DNA from: Bacteroides sp. GM023
GTDB taxonomy: Bacteria; Bacteroidota; Bacteroidia; Bacteroidales; Bacteroidaceae
Direction: 5' to 3'
Assembly (NCBI RefSeq): GCF_014750685.1
Contig: NZ_JAAXGE010000001.1
Coordinates: 558,001-622,000 of the forward strand
Length of the DNA: 64,000 bases
Made by a program: the position numbers and the translations under genes. The notes under the pieces were generated by a model. The model worked only from the letters and a program-made list of their open reading frames with translations. It was not told the origin of the DNA and made no database searches. Below, piece by piece: positions 7,912 to 18,015 of the stretch; within the stretch, counting starts at the first letter, position 1; each line of letters starts with the position of its first letter.

Positions 7912-9411
7912 TCAACTGAAAATATAAACGATAATTCCGGTTATCGCCACATATACTAATGCATAAGGAATAGCCGCTTTCAGAATTTCCCCTTCTTTCC
8001 CTTGTTGGTTTCCGGCAGAGGTCGCGATAGCAATACTTTGAGGGGAAATAATCTTTCCCCCGGTAGCACCGACAGTATTGGCAGCCGACAGCCAGTCAGG
8101 GCTGACATGAATCTGTCCGGCTACACTTGCCTGCAACTTTCCGAAAAGAATATTGGATGAAGTGTCGCTTCCTGTGATAAATGTTCCCAGACAACCAATC
8201 ACCGGAGCAAATAACGGATACAGACTCCCGGTAGCCGTAGCCAGTGCGGTAGCGATAACAGCAATCATGCCGGAAGTATCCATAATAGTCGATAATCCCA
8301 CAAGGCAAATCACTGTGATGAATGTTTTCTTTAGTTGCTTCACTGTATTCCAAAGAACTACAAATAACTCTTTTACCTTCGCTCCCTGTATCAATCCGCC
8401 AATGAAAGTGCCGATAAAAAGCAATACTCCCGCATGCGTCAGCCAGGAAATCGTGTAATTGACTGTGGAAGCATTGATGGGCAGGCTGATTCTCGTAATC
8501 CAGTTATTTTCCAATGTATGACGCAATCCCGGGAAGAGGGGACTGGTAAGAATAATCAGAAACAAAATCAGTAAATAGATGCTCCACGCGTTCAGTATAT
8601 CTTTCATTTTCAGATGACTTTTCCGTGCCTTTTCCTCTTTGGATGCCGTCAGTTTTCCATAAAGGACGATGACAATGATAGAAAGAATACTTCCGATGAT
8701 AGCCGGAGACTCAGCTCCCATATACTTGGCTGCCAAATATTGGCTGACTAACGAAACACCTCCCACCAATAAGGCGAGAAATAGATTCTTCGGTAGCGAT
8801 TTAAGTTTGGAGTCGGTGAGGAAAAGCAATACAAATGGGATGAGGAACATCAGGACTGATAATTGCAATACGACATTGGTACTAAGATGCAACACATCCA
8901 GGTTGGTTTCTTTGGCCAGCACTAGTACAGGAGTTCCGATAGCTCCGAAGGCGGTAGCCACACTATTGGCTATCAGACTGACCGTAGCCGAGAATATAGG
9001 TTTGAATCCAAGACTGATAAGAATCGCCGCCGGGATGGCAACTGCCGTTCCGAATCCCGCCATCGCTTCCAATAATCCGCCGAAACCCCATGTCAGTAAC
9101 AATACCTGAATACTTTTATCGGTAGAGATAGAAGCGAATTGCTGTTTGATAATCTCCATCTTCTCCGTTTTCAGCAATACATTGTAGCTGAAGATAGCCA
9201 TCAGGATAATGATTAAAATAGGAGAGACAGCTTTCAGTGCCCCATATATAAAGGAATAGAACAAGTTATCTACAGAAAATGCGAAGCCGAAAATAGCAAT
9301 CAGCATCGTTACAATCAGCGAAATGATACTACTTTTGTCACCCGGCATTTTGAAGAATGCCATTAATACAATCAATAGTAATACCGGAATAATAGCAAGG
9401 ATTAAGGTCAT
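7912..9411 (-). CDS. L-lactate permease, LldP/LctP family
   Basis: The 499-residue protein is almost wholly hydrophobic with about 12-14 membrane spans. Family landmarks include WGFGGLLEAMAGFGTAVAIPAAIL near residue 110 and the C-terminal segments GCLGTFITGSDTSSNILFG and NTVGATGGKIISPQSIAIA. The family imports lactate (and glycolate) with protons across the inner membrane. No lactate dehydrogenase or utilisation gene is adjacent, so the substrate is assigned by family only. The gene follows the terminator of the DUF3868 operon and probably has its own promoter, which I could not recognise. Confidence 0.88.
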   Translation of the reverse strand: MTLILAIIPVLLLIVLMAFFKMPGDKSSIISLIVTMLIAIFGFAFSVDNLFYSFIYGALKAVSPILIIILMAIFSYNVLLKTEKMEIIKQQFASISTDKSIQVLLLTWGFGGLLEAMAGFGTAVAIPAAILISLGFKPIFSATVSLIANSVATAFGAIGTPVLVLAKETNLDVLHLSTNVVLQLSVLMFLIPFVLLFLTDSKLKSLPKNLFLALLVGGVSLVSQYLAAKYMGAESPAIIGSILSIIVIVLYGKLTASKEEKARKSHLKMKDILNAWSIYLLILFLIILTSPLFPGLRHTLENNWITRISLPINASTVNYTISWLTHAGVLLFIGTFIGGLIQGAKVKELFVVLWNTVKQLKKTFITVICLVGLSTIMDTSGMIAVIATALATATGSLYPLFAPVIGCLGTFITGSDTSSNILFGKLQASVAGQIHVSPDWLSAANTVGATGGKIISPQSIAIATSAGNQQGKEGEILKAAIPYALVYVAITGIIVYIFS

Positions 9412-9430
9412 AATCAGTTCAGTTTTAAAA

Positions 9431-9478
9431 AAGTGAAACGTCCGTTTGTTAATTCTATAACAAACGAACGTCGCACTT
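9431..9478 (-). terminator. terminator of the DUF3575-DUF3868 operon
   Basis: Arms 9431-9451 and 9458-9478 form a 21-position inverted repeat with three mismatches and a 6-base loop. On the minus strand it is followed by TTTTAAAA. Confidence 0.75.
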
Positions 9479-9507
9479 GGGTCGGTTAGAGAAATAGATT
9501 TTTCAGT

Positions 9508-10959
9508 TTATTTCATCTTCACGCTTAAAATCTGTTGCAATTGTTTCAGGTTTGCCTGCGCAGCTTCATTACCTAACCGGGCAGCCTGTTCGAAGGCAGC
9601 CATCGCACGGTTGATATCTCCTTGCAGGAAGTTGTAAACTCCGGTATTGTTTATAAATTCGGCAGTGGTATGATTGGCTTTTTCCATATATTTCAAGGCT
9701 TTATCCAAGTCTTTCTGTGACAGGGCAACGGCTCCCGCGTTCAGATTGGCAACTTCGTCCGCCGGATACATACGCACGGCGATGTCGAATACATTAATAA
9801 AATCCTTGCTGCCTTTCGGGTAACTGTTGGCTACCTGATACATCTCATTCAGACTTAGATATTTCGGGTTCTCCAGGATGATGACACGTCCTTGCTCCAC
9901 GTCGAAGTTGACAACGGTATAGTCAATCTTACAGTTCACTTTACGCAATCCCGGATAGATTTCTTTCAGCATGGTGCGGTAAGGAACGCCGCCACCTACA
10001 CGCATGATTTCCTGTTTCCGTTTGGCATCATCAGTTGTATTTTTGATAATATTCAGGAAAGTTTCCTTGTCCTTCATGGACGAAGATTCCAAAGCCTTCA
10101 CCAGTCCGTCCCAGTTTTCACCGCCGAAAGTAACCTTATAAAGGTTGGAAGACGCTTTCTCATTCTTCACCAAATAGTCCTTCAAGGCTTCTGCACGCTT
10201 CTTGGAAAGCTGTTCGTTGAAAGCCAGCGGGCCTTCGGGAGAGGCGAAACCTTCGATGCTGATACTTTGAACCGTCAGGTTCTTATCATTCTGAATCTTG
10301 TCGAACATGGAATGAATATTCACCAGTTCGGCATGATTATTCATAAAGTCGGTGAGGATAACAGACTTGCTGACCGGGAAGTCGAGATGCGCTTCATATT
10401 TTTCGCTGCGGTTCTTTACCACTTCCACCGTAGGCTGGATATAGGCTACGATAGGTGACATGGCGCTCAGTCGTTTGGCTTCGGTAGACACATCGTTGGT
10501 AATCAGTTCCTGCGCGTTCATCTCCTGATAATTACCGCATCCGCACAGGTTCTCAACGAGTTGCAAAGAAGCATTCGCCATCCACGGTTTGTAGGGGATG
10601 ACTTGCGTATAATTGAAAGTTTCCCGTTTATTATAAGGTACGATGATGGCGGTCGGTTCCTGCTTGGTTATTGCCAGGCTGCGGATATACGCCTTTTCAC
10701 GTCTTTTACCGTTGACGATGATTTCTTGCAGGGGGACATTATGCTGTCCGTCCGTCAGCAGAGGGATGAGACTCAGGCTTCGAGTCGAACCTACGGTAAG
10801 ATTCTTCATGTCGAAAGTCATGCCGACATAAAGGGAGTTGCCCTGTTGCCACAATGATACATTGGAGAGAGTGAGGGCATCGTTCAGGAATTTTTGAGCA
10901 TTCGCCGGCAGTATGGCAGCGGCAAGAGCTATAAACAGATAAATAAGTTTTCTTTTCAT
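9508..10959 (-). CDS. DUF3868/OmpA-like/TPR outer-membrane-associated protein
   Basis: A cleavable signal peptide (to PANA/QKF) precedes a DUF3868-type beta domain. An OmpA-like peptidoglycan-binding region follows around residues 190-300 (ISIEGFASPEGP, NEQLSKKRAEAL). The C-terminal 110 residues are TPR-like helices (AVALSQKDLDKALKYMEKAN and NFLQGDINRAMAAFEQAARLG). Such proteins accompany Bacteroidales type V pilus (Mfa/Fim-like) loci and probably link them to the cell wall. The gene is 24 bases downstream of the DUF3575 gene in one operon. No fimbrillin gene is in the window, so here the pair may serve another surface structure. Confidence 0.82.
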   Translation of the reverse strand: MKRKLIYLFIALAAAILPANAQKFLNDALTLSNVSLWQQGNSLYVGMTFDMKNLTVGSTRSLSLIPLLTDGQHNVPLQEIIVNGKRREKAYIRSLAITKQEPTAIIVPYNKRETFNYTQVIPYKPWMANASLQLVENLCGCGNYQEMNAQELITNDVSTEAKRLSAMSPIVAYIQPTVEVVKNRSEKYEAHLDFPVSKSVILTDFMNNHAELVNIHSMFDKIQNDKNLTVQSISIEGFASPEGPLAFNEQLSKKRAEALKDYLVKNEKASSNLYKVTFGGENWDGLVKALESSSMKDKETFLNIIKNTTDDAKRKQEIMRVGGGVPYRTMLKEIYPGLRKVNCKIDYTVVNFDVEQGRVIILENPKYLSLNEMYQVANSYPKGSKDFINVFDIAVRMYPADEVANLNAGAVALSQKDLDKALKYMEKANHTTAEFINNTGVYNFLQGDINRAMAAFEQAARLGNEAAQANLKQLQQILSVKMK

Positions 10960-10983
10960 CCTTGTAAGTTTTAGAGAGTTCGA

Positions 10984-11571
10984 CTATTTGATGATATAAA
11001 TGAAGCTAAGTCCGATTTTGGTCGGGCCGAAATAATTGCGACTCTTGTGGCCTAACTTTTCCCCATGGTCGCCGCGGGCATATTTGTCATACTTCAGATG
11101 GGCATATCCCACACCAATCGTTGCTTCCATGCTCCATCGTTTACTAATCAGCCATTGGTAACCGTAAGAGATACCGGCGCCGTATAAGTTGCCGTCATAC
11201 CGGTCGTGTCCCATTCCGAAGATATTCAGGTTGCTGACGTTCATCTCTCCGTAATGTCCGTGCAGGCCGAAGAAACTCCCGTTGAAACGCTCGCAGAGCC
11301 AGTAACGCAGTTCCGGCTGGACGAGCCAGTGTTTGATCTGACGGTCTTCCCCGAACTTCCACGGATTGTAATTGCCGGATACATCGAGAGTAAGTTTCTT
11401 CGCCAGTCCCACTTCGAAACCGAGGTTGGGAGTGGTAGTCGCCCAATAGAGGGCATTGGTCTTGATAGCAAATTTAGGTAAGTACGTTTCATTCCCCTGT
11501 ACTTGAGCACGGATGCTTGTACCGAGGGCGAGCAGGAAACAGGCTGCTAATAGAAATTTAACTGTTCTCAT
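10984..11571 (-). CDS. DUF3575 outer-membrane beta-barrel protein
   Basis: The signal peptide ends at RAQ/VQG. The rest is beta-rich with alternating aromatic residues: AIKTNALYWATTTPNLGFEVGL is the DUF3575 opening, later GISYGYQWLISKRWSMEATIGVGYAH, and the final strand ends in GLSFIYIIK. It is probably a small barrel of the outer membrane. It is first in the operon with the DUF3868 protein, the same order as in many Bacteroidales fimbrial loci. A weak -7-like CACCTTTG lies upstream around 11615-11630 on the minus strand. The role is not known beyond this association. Confidence 0.8.
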   Translation of the reverse strand: MRTVKFLLAACFLLALGTSIRAQVQGNETYLPKFAIKTNALYWATTTPNLGFEVGLAKKLTLDVSGNYNPWKFGEDRQIKHWLVQPELRYWLCERFNGSFFGLHGHYGEMNVSNLNIFGMGHDRYDGNLYGAGISYGYQWLISKRWSMEATIGVGYAHLKYDKYARGDHGEKLGHKSRNYFGPTKIGLSFIYIIK

Positions 11572-11767
11572 TTTTGTTAGGGTCTAGGTTTATTAAAATG
11601 ATGAGTGCTAAACAAGCAAAGGTGTGAGATTGTTGACGCGCCCGGGAAAAAAGTCTTGCAGCCGATAAATTATGTTTAAAGACATAAACGCTAACATTTT
11701 CCGAATATCATACGTTCATTATATATGATAGATATGCACACATTCAACTTTAAATAAATTCAAGCCT

Positions 11768-13312
11768 ATGAAAGAGCTTATCAAGAACCTGGAAGAACTG
11801 AACAGGAAAGCAGAAAAAGGCGGCGGAGACGCCCGCATTGAAAAACAACATTCCGTGGGCAAGTTGACCGCCCGTGAACGTATTGATTTACTTTTGGAGA
11901 AAGGTTCGTTTATCGAACTGGACAAGTTGGTAACCCATCGCTGTACCGATTTCGGTATGGAGAAGCAGAAGTTTGCCGGTGATGGGGTAGTGACGGGATA
12001 TGGTATGATTGGTAAACGGCTGGTTTATGTCTTTGCGCAGGATTTCACGGTCTTTGGCGGTGCCTTGTCCGAGACGCATGCCAAGAAAATCTGCAAAGTG
12101 ATGGACATGGCAATGCAGATGGGAGCTCCTATCATCGGGCTGAACGATTCCGGTGGCGCACGTATCCAGGAGGGAGTTCGTTCTTTGGCGGGATATGCCG
12201 AGATATTTCTCCGCAACTCCATGGCTTCGGGAGTCATTCCGCAGATTAGCGCGATAATGGGACCTTGTGCCGGTGGCGCTGTTTATTCTCCCGCACTGAC
12301 AGACTTTATCCTGATGGTGAAGAATTCGGGATATATGTTTATTACTGGCCCCGATGTCGTGAAAAGTGTGACACAGGAAGAAGTCAGTAAAGACGACCTT
12401 GGCGGAGTGGGGGTTCATATGACGAAATCCGGCGTAGCCCATCTTTCTGCCGAAAATGACATTGAGTGTATCAACTATATCCGTGAACTGATTTCCTATC
12501 TTCCCGGAAATAATATGGAAGAACCGCCGTTTGTAGCTACCAGCGACTCGCCGACCCGTTTGACGCCGGAACTATCTACGCTTATTCCCACCAATCCGAA
12601 CCAACCTTATAATATAAAGGAGATGATTGAAGCCGTAGCCGATGACAATAGCTTCTTCGAGTTACAGGCGGAATTCGCACCGAATATCGTTACCGGATAT
12701 ATCCGGCTCAACGGAAAGACGGTGGGAGTAGTTGCCAATCAACCGTTGGTGCTGGCAGGTACATTGGATATTAATGCTTCTATCAAAGCGGCTCGTTTTG
12801 TCCGCTTCTGCGATGCTTTCAATATTCCTCTGCTGACACTGGTCGATGTTCCGGGATTCCTGCCGGGAGTAGACCAGGAGTACGGTGGAATCATCCGTAA
12901 CGGCGCGAAATTACTTTATGCCTATTGTGAAGCTACCGTGCCCAAAGTGACGGTGATTACCCGCAAAGCATATGGCGGCGCTTATGACGTGATGAGTTCC
13001 AAACATATCCGCGGAGATGTGAACCTGGCTTTCCCGACCGCTGAGATTGCTGTTATGGGGCCGGATGGTGCAGTAAATATCCTGTTCAGGAAAGAAATCG
13101 AAAAGTCGCAGACACCGGATGAGAAACGGAAAGAACTTCAGGATGATTACCGCGAAAAATTTGCCAATCCTTACCGGGCGGCGGAACTGGGATATGTGGA
13201 CGAAGTAATCGACCCGGCAGTCACCCGCTTGCGCTTGATTCGCAGTTTCGAGATGCTTGCCAATAAGCGTCAGTCCAATCCGCCCAGGAAACATTCTAAT
13301 ATTCCGCTTTAA
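11768..13312 (+). CDS. acyl-CoA (propionyl/methylmalonyl-CoA) carboxylase carboxyltransferase subunit
   Basis: The protein has the two crotonase-like carboxyltransferase halves of the PccB/MmdA family: [12 protein letters not shown] in the N-half (acyl-CoA site) and [29 protein letters not shown] in the C-half (biotin site), then [13 protein letters not shown] and [19 protein letters not shown]. It moves a carboxyl group between biotin and an acyl-CoA; propionyl-/methylmalonyl-CoA is most likely from family and genus. Length (514) is normal. The biotin carboxylase follows 57 bases later and the biotin carrier after that. In Bacteroides this chemistry belongs to the succinate-propionate route. 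The biotin genes lie 6 kb away. Confidence 0.9.
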   Translation: MKELIKNLEELNRKAEKGGGDARIEKQHSVGKLTARERIDLLLEKGSFIELDKLVTHRCTDFGMEKQKFAGDGVVTGYGMIGKRLVYVFAQDFTVFGGALSETHAKKICKVMDMAMQMGAPIIGLNDSGGARIQEGVRSLAGYAEIFLRNSMASGVIPQISAIMGPCAGGAVYSPALTDFILMVKNSGYMFITGPDVVKSVTQEEVSKDDLGGVGVHMTKSGVAHLSAENDIECINYIRELISYLPGNNMEEPPFVATSDSPTRLTPELSTLIPTNPNQPYNIKEMIEAVADDNSFFELQAEFAPNIVTGYIRLNGKTVGVVANQPLVLAGTLDINASIKAARFVRFCDAFNIPLLTLVDVPGFLPGVDQEYGGIIRNGAKLLYAYCEATVPKVTVITRKAYGGAYDVMSSKHIRGDVNLAFPTAEIAVMGPDGAVNILFRKEIEKSQTPDEKRKELQDDYREKFANPYRAAELGYVDEVIDPAVTRLRLIRSFEMLANKRQSNPPRKHSNIPL

Positions 13313-13369
13313 GAAGTTGAGAGTGGAGAGTTGAGAACTAAGAGTGTTCATTAAAAAGAAGAAAAGATT
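13313..13369. repeat. degenerate gagaattgagaa-type intergenic repeat
   Basis: The spacer consists mostly of a purine-rich GTTGAGAGTGGAGAGTTGAG pattern, related to the repeats at 14882-14913 and 35893-36010. Confidence 0.45.
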
Positions 13370-14881
13370 ATGATTAAGAAAATATTAGTAGCCAACCGGG
13401 GTGAGATAGCTATGCGTATCTTCCGTACATGCCGGGTGATGAACATCTCGACGGTGGCTGTTTATACACACGTTGACCGTGGGGCTTTGCACGTCCGTTA
13501 TGCGGAAGAAGCCTATTGCATATCCGAGTCGCCCGAAGATACTTCCTATCTGAAACCGGAATTGATATTGGCGATTGCCAAGAAGACCGGGGCAGCCATT
13601 CATCCGGGATATGGTTTCCTGTCGGAGAATGCGGACTTTGCTCGTCGCTGCGAAGAAGAAGGAGTGATTTTTATCGGGCCGAGCGCGGATATTATTTCCA
13701 AGATGGGGATTAAGACGGAAGCGCGTAAGATAATGCGTGAAGCCGGACTACCGATTGTTCCCGGGACAGAGACTCCTGTGCAGGGAATTGAGGAAGTGAA
13801 GAAAGTAGCCAGCGAAGTGGGGTATCCTATCATGCTGAAAGCACTTGCAGGAGGCGGGGGAAAAGGGATGCGCCTGGTACGTTCTGAAGAAGAAGCGGAA
13901 ACGGCACTTCGCCTGTCACAGTCCGAAGCGGGCACATCGTTTGGCAATGATGCCGTCTATATTGAAAAGTACATAGAGAATCCGCACCATATCGAGGTGC
14001 AGATTATGGGAGATAAATATGGGAATGTGGTACATCTGTACGAACGCGAATGTTCCATCCAGCGCCGTAATCAGAAGGTGATAGAAGAAAGCCCTTCGCC
14101 TTTCGTGAAAGAAGAGACGAGAAAGAAGATGCTGAAAGTGGCAGTGGAAGCCTGTAAGAAAATAGGTTATTATAGTGCCGGGACATTGGAATTTATGATG
14201 GATAAAGACCAGAATTTCTACTTTCTTGAGATGAATACCCGTTTGCAGGTAGAGCATCCGGTGACGGAAGAATGTACGGGCGTTGACCTGGTACGTGATA
14301 TGATAACCGTTGCCGCCGGAAATCCGTTGCCTTACAAGCAGGATGATATTCAGTTTAGCGGAGCCGCTATCGAATGTCGTATTTATGCGGAAGACCCCGA
14401 GAATAACTTTATGCCTTCTCCCGGTGTGATTACGGTTCGCGAAGCTCCCGAAGGGCGTAATCTGCGTCTGGACAGTGCCGCTTATGCCGGATTTGAAGTT
14501 TCTTTGCATTATGACCCGATGATTGCGAAACTCTGTTGTTGGGGGCGTACCCGTGCTTCGGCTATCTCCAATATGGCGCGTGCTTTGCGTGAATATAAGA
14601 TACTCGGAATCAAGACCACCATTCCTTTCCATCAGCGTGTATTGAAAAATGCTGCTTTCCTGAAAGGCGAATATGATACTACGTTCATTGATACCCGTTT
14701 TGACAAGGAAGACTTGAAGCGTCGTCAGAATACAGACCCGACGGTAGCGGTCATTGCTGCCGCAGTACGTCATTACGAAAGGGAGAAAGAAGCGGCTTCA
14801 CGCGCTACGACTCTGCCGGTGGTAGGAGAATCGCTTTGGAAGTACTACGGTAAGTTGCAGATGACTGCCAACAATTATTAA
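13370..14881 (+). CDS. accC: biotin carboxylase subunit (AccC-type)
   Basis: This is an ATP-grasp biotin carboxylase: IKKILVANRGEIAMRI at the N-terminus, ATP loop GGGGKGMRLV near residue 165, HIEVQIMGD, ERECSIQRRNQKVIEE and the catalytic stretch EMNTRLQVEHPVTEE. It carboxylates the biotin of the carrier protein using ATP and bicarbonate. At 503 residues it is some 50 longer than E. coli AccC (449), the excess being at the C-terminus (after FIDTRFD). This tail is common in propionyl/pyruvate-type subunits. It lies between the carboxyltransferase and biotin-carrier genes. The gene symbol reflects the family; the complex probably acts on propionyl-CoA. Confidence 0.9.
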   Translation: MIKKILVANRGEIAMRIFRTCRVMNISTVAVYTHVDRGALHVRYAEEAYCISESPEDTSYLKPELILAIAKKTGAAIHPGYGFLSENADFARRCEEEGVIFIGPSADIISKMGIKTEARKIMREAGLPIVPGTETPVQGIEEVKKVASEVGYPIMLKALAGGGGKGMRLVRSEEEAETALRLSQSEAGTSFGNDAVYIEKYIENPHHIEVQIMGDKYGNVVHLYERECSIQRRNQKVIEESPSPFVKEETRKKMLKVAVEACKKIGYYSAGTLEFMMDKDQNFYFLEMNTRLQVEHPVTEECTGVDLVRDMITVAAGNPLPYKQDDIQFSGAAIECRIYAEDPENNFMPSPGVITVREAPEGRNLRLDSAAYAGFEVSLHYDPMIAKLCCWGRTRASAISNMARALREYKILGIKTTIPFHQRVLKNAAFLKGEYDTTFIDTRFDKEDLKRRQNTDPTVAVIAAAVRHYEREKEAASRATTLPVVGESLWKYYGKLQMTANNY

Positions 14882-14913
14882 ATTGAGAATTGAGAATTAA
14901 AAATTAAAAAATA
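14882..14913. repeat. gagaattaaaaatt intergenic repeat
   Basis: ATTGAGAATTGAGAATTAAA is the same AT-rich motif found at 35893-36010. It fills the gap before the biotin-carrier gene. Confidence 0.5.
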
Positions 14914-14925
14914 ATAGTGCAGGTT

Positions 14926-15450
14926 ATGGGTACAACATTAGCTACATATTATGCCAAACTCCAGGATATGCCGGATAGCGAATATAAGGTGGAAATCCTG
15001 GAAGACGGGCCAATCAAGAAGATTGCGGTCAACGGTAAAATATATGAGGTCGATTATAACATGGGCGGTGACTCCATTCATTCGATTATTATCGACCATC
15101 ATTCGCACGGAGTACAGATTTCTCCTTCTTCCAATAATTCTTATACGATTATGAATAAGGGGGAATTGTATCAGATTGAGTTGCAGGGAGAGATGGAGAA
15201 GATACACAATGCCCGTTCGGCTGCCGAATCGGTAGGTCGCCAGGTGGTACAGGCACCGATGCCGGGAGTCATACTGAAAACGTATGTGAAGAAAGGGGAC
15301 AGCGTGAAACGTGGTGACCCGCTTTGCGTACTGGTAGCCATGAAGATGGAGAACGAAATACGTTCGGTGACGGACGGTGTTGTAAAAGAAGTTTTCGTGG
15401 AAGACGGCATGAAAGTGGGATTGAATGACCGAATTATGGTGATTGAATGA
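14926..15450 (+). CDS. biotin carboxyl carrier protein
   Basis: The C-terminal 75 residues are a biotinyl domain: APMPGVILKTYVKKGDSVKRGDPL, then VAMKMENEI, in which the lysine of AMKM is the biotinylated residue. The N-terminal half is a beta-rich tether (VEILEDGPIKKIAVNGKIYEVDY) that docks on the partner subunits. The start is taken at ATG 14926; a GTG at 14917 in frame would add three residues. It is the third gene of the carboxylase operon and shuttles carboxyl groups between the two enzymes encoded just upstream. Assignment as carrier is certain; the acyl-CoA partner is inferred. Confidence 0.92.
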   Translation: MGTTLATYYAKLQDMPDSEYKVEILEDGPIKKIAVNGKIYEVDYNMGGDSIHSIIIDHHSHGVQISPSSNNSYTIMNKGELYQIELQGEMEKIHNARSAAESVGRQVVQAPMPGVILKTYVKKGDSVKRGDPLCVLVAMKMENEIRSVTDGVVKEVFVEDGMKVGLNDRIMVIE

Positions 15451-15499
15451 TTCTTGGAAAATAAATGGGATTTTACGTGCTTATCTCCAAATAAATATT

Positions 15500-15507
15500 T
15501 ACTTTTG
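15500..15507 (+). promoter_or_regulatory. -7 box of hybrid kinase gene
   Basis: TACTTTTG matches TAnnTTTG. It lies 31 bases before ATG 15538 and downstream of an in-frame ATG at 15454, so it fixes the start at 15538. Confidence 0.6.
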
Positions 15508-15537
15508 GCAGATAAGTACGTATTTATCCGTTATACC

Positions 15538-17889
15538 ATGAACAGTGAACAAACAAGGGAAGCATTAGAAGAGCAATTGGAGGCACTCAGAAAAGAAAAT
15601 GAGCAACTCAGGAAGGAGCTTCTGTCCCTCAAACAAGAGAAAAAGGAGGATGACTCCATTAGTTTCAAAGAAAAATATGCTGTAAAGATACTGGATTCTT
15701 TACCGGATATGTTGACAGTCTTTAATCACAAGGAAGTGGGGATTGAAGTCGTGTCCAATGAAGAAACCAATCACGTCGGAGTGACAAACAAGGATTTCGT
15801 GGGGATGCACATGTGCGATATGGTGCCCCCGGAAGCCTATCAGAATATACACTCCAATATGCATCACGCGATTACTACAGGAACCGTTTCGGCTGCACAC
15901 CATGAACTGGATTTTAATGGCAGGCATCATTATTACGAAAACCGTATCTTCCCGTTGGATAAGGAATATGTGTTGATTATGTGCCGTGATATAACGGAAG
16001 GGGTGGCTACGCAAAGGCAACTGGAAGTATTCAAGAGTGTACTCGATAAAGTGAGCGACAGTATTCTTGCCGTAGCGGAAGACGGGACGCTGGTGTATGC
16101 CAACAAACAATTCATAGAAGAATACGGAGTCACCGGAGAGATGGGAACGCAAAAGGTGTATGACCTGCCTGTCTCCATGAAAACGAAAGAAGCCTGGCAA
16201 AAGCGGCTCCAGGAAATACGTGACAATGAGGGTAGCTTTGCTTACCGCGCTGCGTATGTGCGTGTGGGAGACGATAAGAAAAGGATTCATCAGGTGTCTA
16301 CTTTCCTGATTCGTGAGAATGACCAGGAGCTTGTTTGGTTCTTTACCCAGGATATTACGGATGTGATAAGGAAACGGGACGAGCTTCGCGAACTGAATCT
16401 GTTATTGGATGGTATCTTGAATAATATCCCTGTTTACCTGTTTGTGAAAGACCCGGAAGATGATTTCAGATATTTATATTGGAACAAGGCTTTTGCCGAC
16501 CATTCCGGTATCCCTGCTTCCAAAGCGATAGGGCATACGGATTTTGAGATATTCCCCTTGCATGAGGATGCGGAAAAGTTTCGCAAGGATGATTTGGAAT
16601 TGCTTCGCACTCATAAGCGCATTGATATGCAGGAAACTTATCTGACGGTTTCGGGAGAACCACGTATCGTGCAGACGCTGAAAGCGCTTGTTCCGATGGA
16701 AGGGCGTGAACCGTTATTGATTGGTATCTCCTGGGATGTCACCAACCTTCAGAATATTGAGCAGGAACTTATCAAGGCACGAATTAAAGCTGAACAGTCT
16801 GACCGCCTGAAGAGTGCTTTCCTGGCAAATATGAGCCATGAGATACGGACCCCGCTCAATGCGATTGTCGGATTCTCTCAATTGCTGCCTGGCGCCAATA
16901 CTGCCGAGGAAAAGAAACTTTATTCGGATATTATCAATCAGAATTCGGATATTCTGTTGCAGCTTATTAATGATATATTGGATTTATCGAAGATAGAAGC
17001 GGGTACATTGGAGTATGTGAAACGTCCGATGAATCTCGGTGAAGCGTGCCGGACGATTTATACGGTTCATAAGGAACGTGTGAAAGAAGGGGTGAATCTT
17101 ATTTTTGATAATGGAGAAGAAGACCTGCTGATGGAAGGTGACCCGAACCGCATCATGCAGGTGATAACGAATTTTATCACCAACGCAAGTAAGTTCACTT
17201 ATACGGGTGAGATTCGCTTTGGCTTTGAGCGAATGGATAAGAAGATTCGTGTATATGTGAAGGATACGGGAATCGGAATAGAACCGGAAAAGGTGGACCA
17301 TATCTTCGACCGTTTTGTCAAACTGAACAGTTTTGCGCAAGGCACCGGCTTGGGACTTTCTATCTGCCGGATGATTATTGAAAAGATTGGCGGAGAAATA
17401 GGCGTGAACTCTGAACTGGGTAAAGGCTCGACTTTCTATTTTACAATACCGTGTGAGGGAGTTGGAGAACGGGGTAAGCTTTTCAAAGTAACCAGGTCGG
17501 AATCTAAAAACAATCCGGTGAATTCTTCGCAACAGGTGAAGAGGATTTTGGTTGCCGAAGATGTAGAAAGTAATTTCATCCTGCTAAAGAAATTAATAGG
17601 AAAAGAATATACCTTACTTTGGGCAAAAGATGGATTTGAAGCCGTGGAAATGTACAAGCAGTATCATCCTGACTTGATTCTGATGGATATTAAAATGCCG
17701 CGTATGGATGGTTTGGAAGCTACTCATATCATCCGTTCTTATTCCAAAGAGATTCCTATTATTGCTTTGACGGCATATGCTTTTGAAACGGATAAGGAAC
17801 TGGCTTTAGAAGCCGGTTGCAATGATTTTGTGACGAAACCGATTTCGGAAAAGATTTTGAAGAGGGCGTTGGATAAGTATTCTATATGA
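15538..17889 (+). CDS. hybrid sensor histidine kinase/response regulator with PAS domains
   Basis: The protein (783 residues from this start) has a coiled coil (residues 3-45), three PAS-like modules (about 60-165, 170-285, 290-415), HisKA with phospho-accepting His in FLANMSHEIRTPLN, HATPase (N-box NFITNASKFT, G1 DTGIGIEPE, G2 GTGLGLSI) and a C-terminal receiver with the phospho-Asp in LILMDIKMPRMDG. No membrane span is seen, so it is a cytosolic sensor. It lacks a DNA-binding output; a phosphotransfer partner elsewhere is needed. It follows the carboxylase operon but has its own -7 box, so a functional link is not implied. The signal is unknown. Confidence 0.88.
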   Translation: MNSEQTREALEEQLEALRKENEQLRKELLSLKQEKKEDDSISFKEKYAVKILDSLPDMLTVFNHKEVGIEVVSNEETNHVGVTNKDFVGMHMCDMVPPEAYQNIHSNMHHAITTGTVSAAHHELDFNGRHHYYENRIFPLDKEYVLIMCRDITEGVATQRQLEVFKSVLDKVSDSILAVAEDGTLVYANKQFIEEYGVTGEMGTQKVYDLPVSMKTKEAWQKRLQEIRDNEGSFAYRAAYVRVGDDKKRIHQVSTFLIRENDQELVWFFTQDITDVIRKRDELRELNLLLDGILNNIPVYLFVKDPEDDFRYLYWNKAFADHSGIPASKAIGHTDFEIFPLHEDAEKFRKDDLELLRTHKRIDMQETYLTVSGEPRIVQTLKALVPMEGREPLLIGISWDVTNLQNIEQELIKARIKAEQSDRLKSAFLANMSHEIRTPLNAIVGFSQLLPGANTAEEKKLYSDIINQNSDILLQLINDILDLSKIEAGTLEYVKRPMNLGEACRTIYTVHKERVKEGVNLIFDNGEEDLLMEGDPNRIMQVITNFITNASKFTYTGEIRFGFERMDKKIRVYVKDTGIGIEPEKVDHIFDRFVKLNSFAQGTGLGLSICRMIIEKIGGEIGVNSELGKGSTFYFTIPCEGVGERGKLFKVTRSESKNNPVNSSQQVKRILVAEDVESNFILLKKLIGKEYTLLWAKDGFEAVEMYKQYHPDLILMDIKMPRMDGLEATHIIRSYSKEIPIIALTAYAFETDKELALEAGCNDFVTKPISEKILKRALDKYSI

Positions 17890-17972
17890 TTATGTTCTCG
17901 GATAATATGCAGAATGAATTGCGTAACCGCATCTTTTAACTTGCCATGACAAAGAGTTCTCTTAAAAATATA

Positions 17973-17997
17973 TATCTTTGCAAGAAAGGTATCTTTG
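17973..17997 (+). promoter_or_regulatory. two tandem -7 boxes before AAA/nuclease gene
   Basis: TATCTTTG occurs at 17973-17980 and again at 17990-17997. Either could serve the gene starting at 18016; no clear -33 TTTG is seen for either. Confidence 0.45.
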
Positions 17998-18015
17998 TTA
18001 TAAAAGGAATGGAGT

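Noticed and set aside
13916..14773. 285-codon minus-strand frame inside the biotin carboxylase gene
   Set aside because: Antisense shadow of a strongly conserved enzyme; no recognisable domain.
15454..15540. Longer hybrid kinase from ATG 15454
   Set aside because: A -7 box at 15500-15507 lies within the extension, and MENKWDFTCL has no family support.
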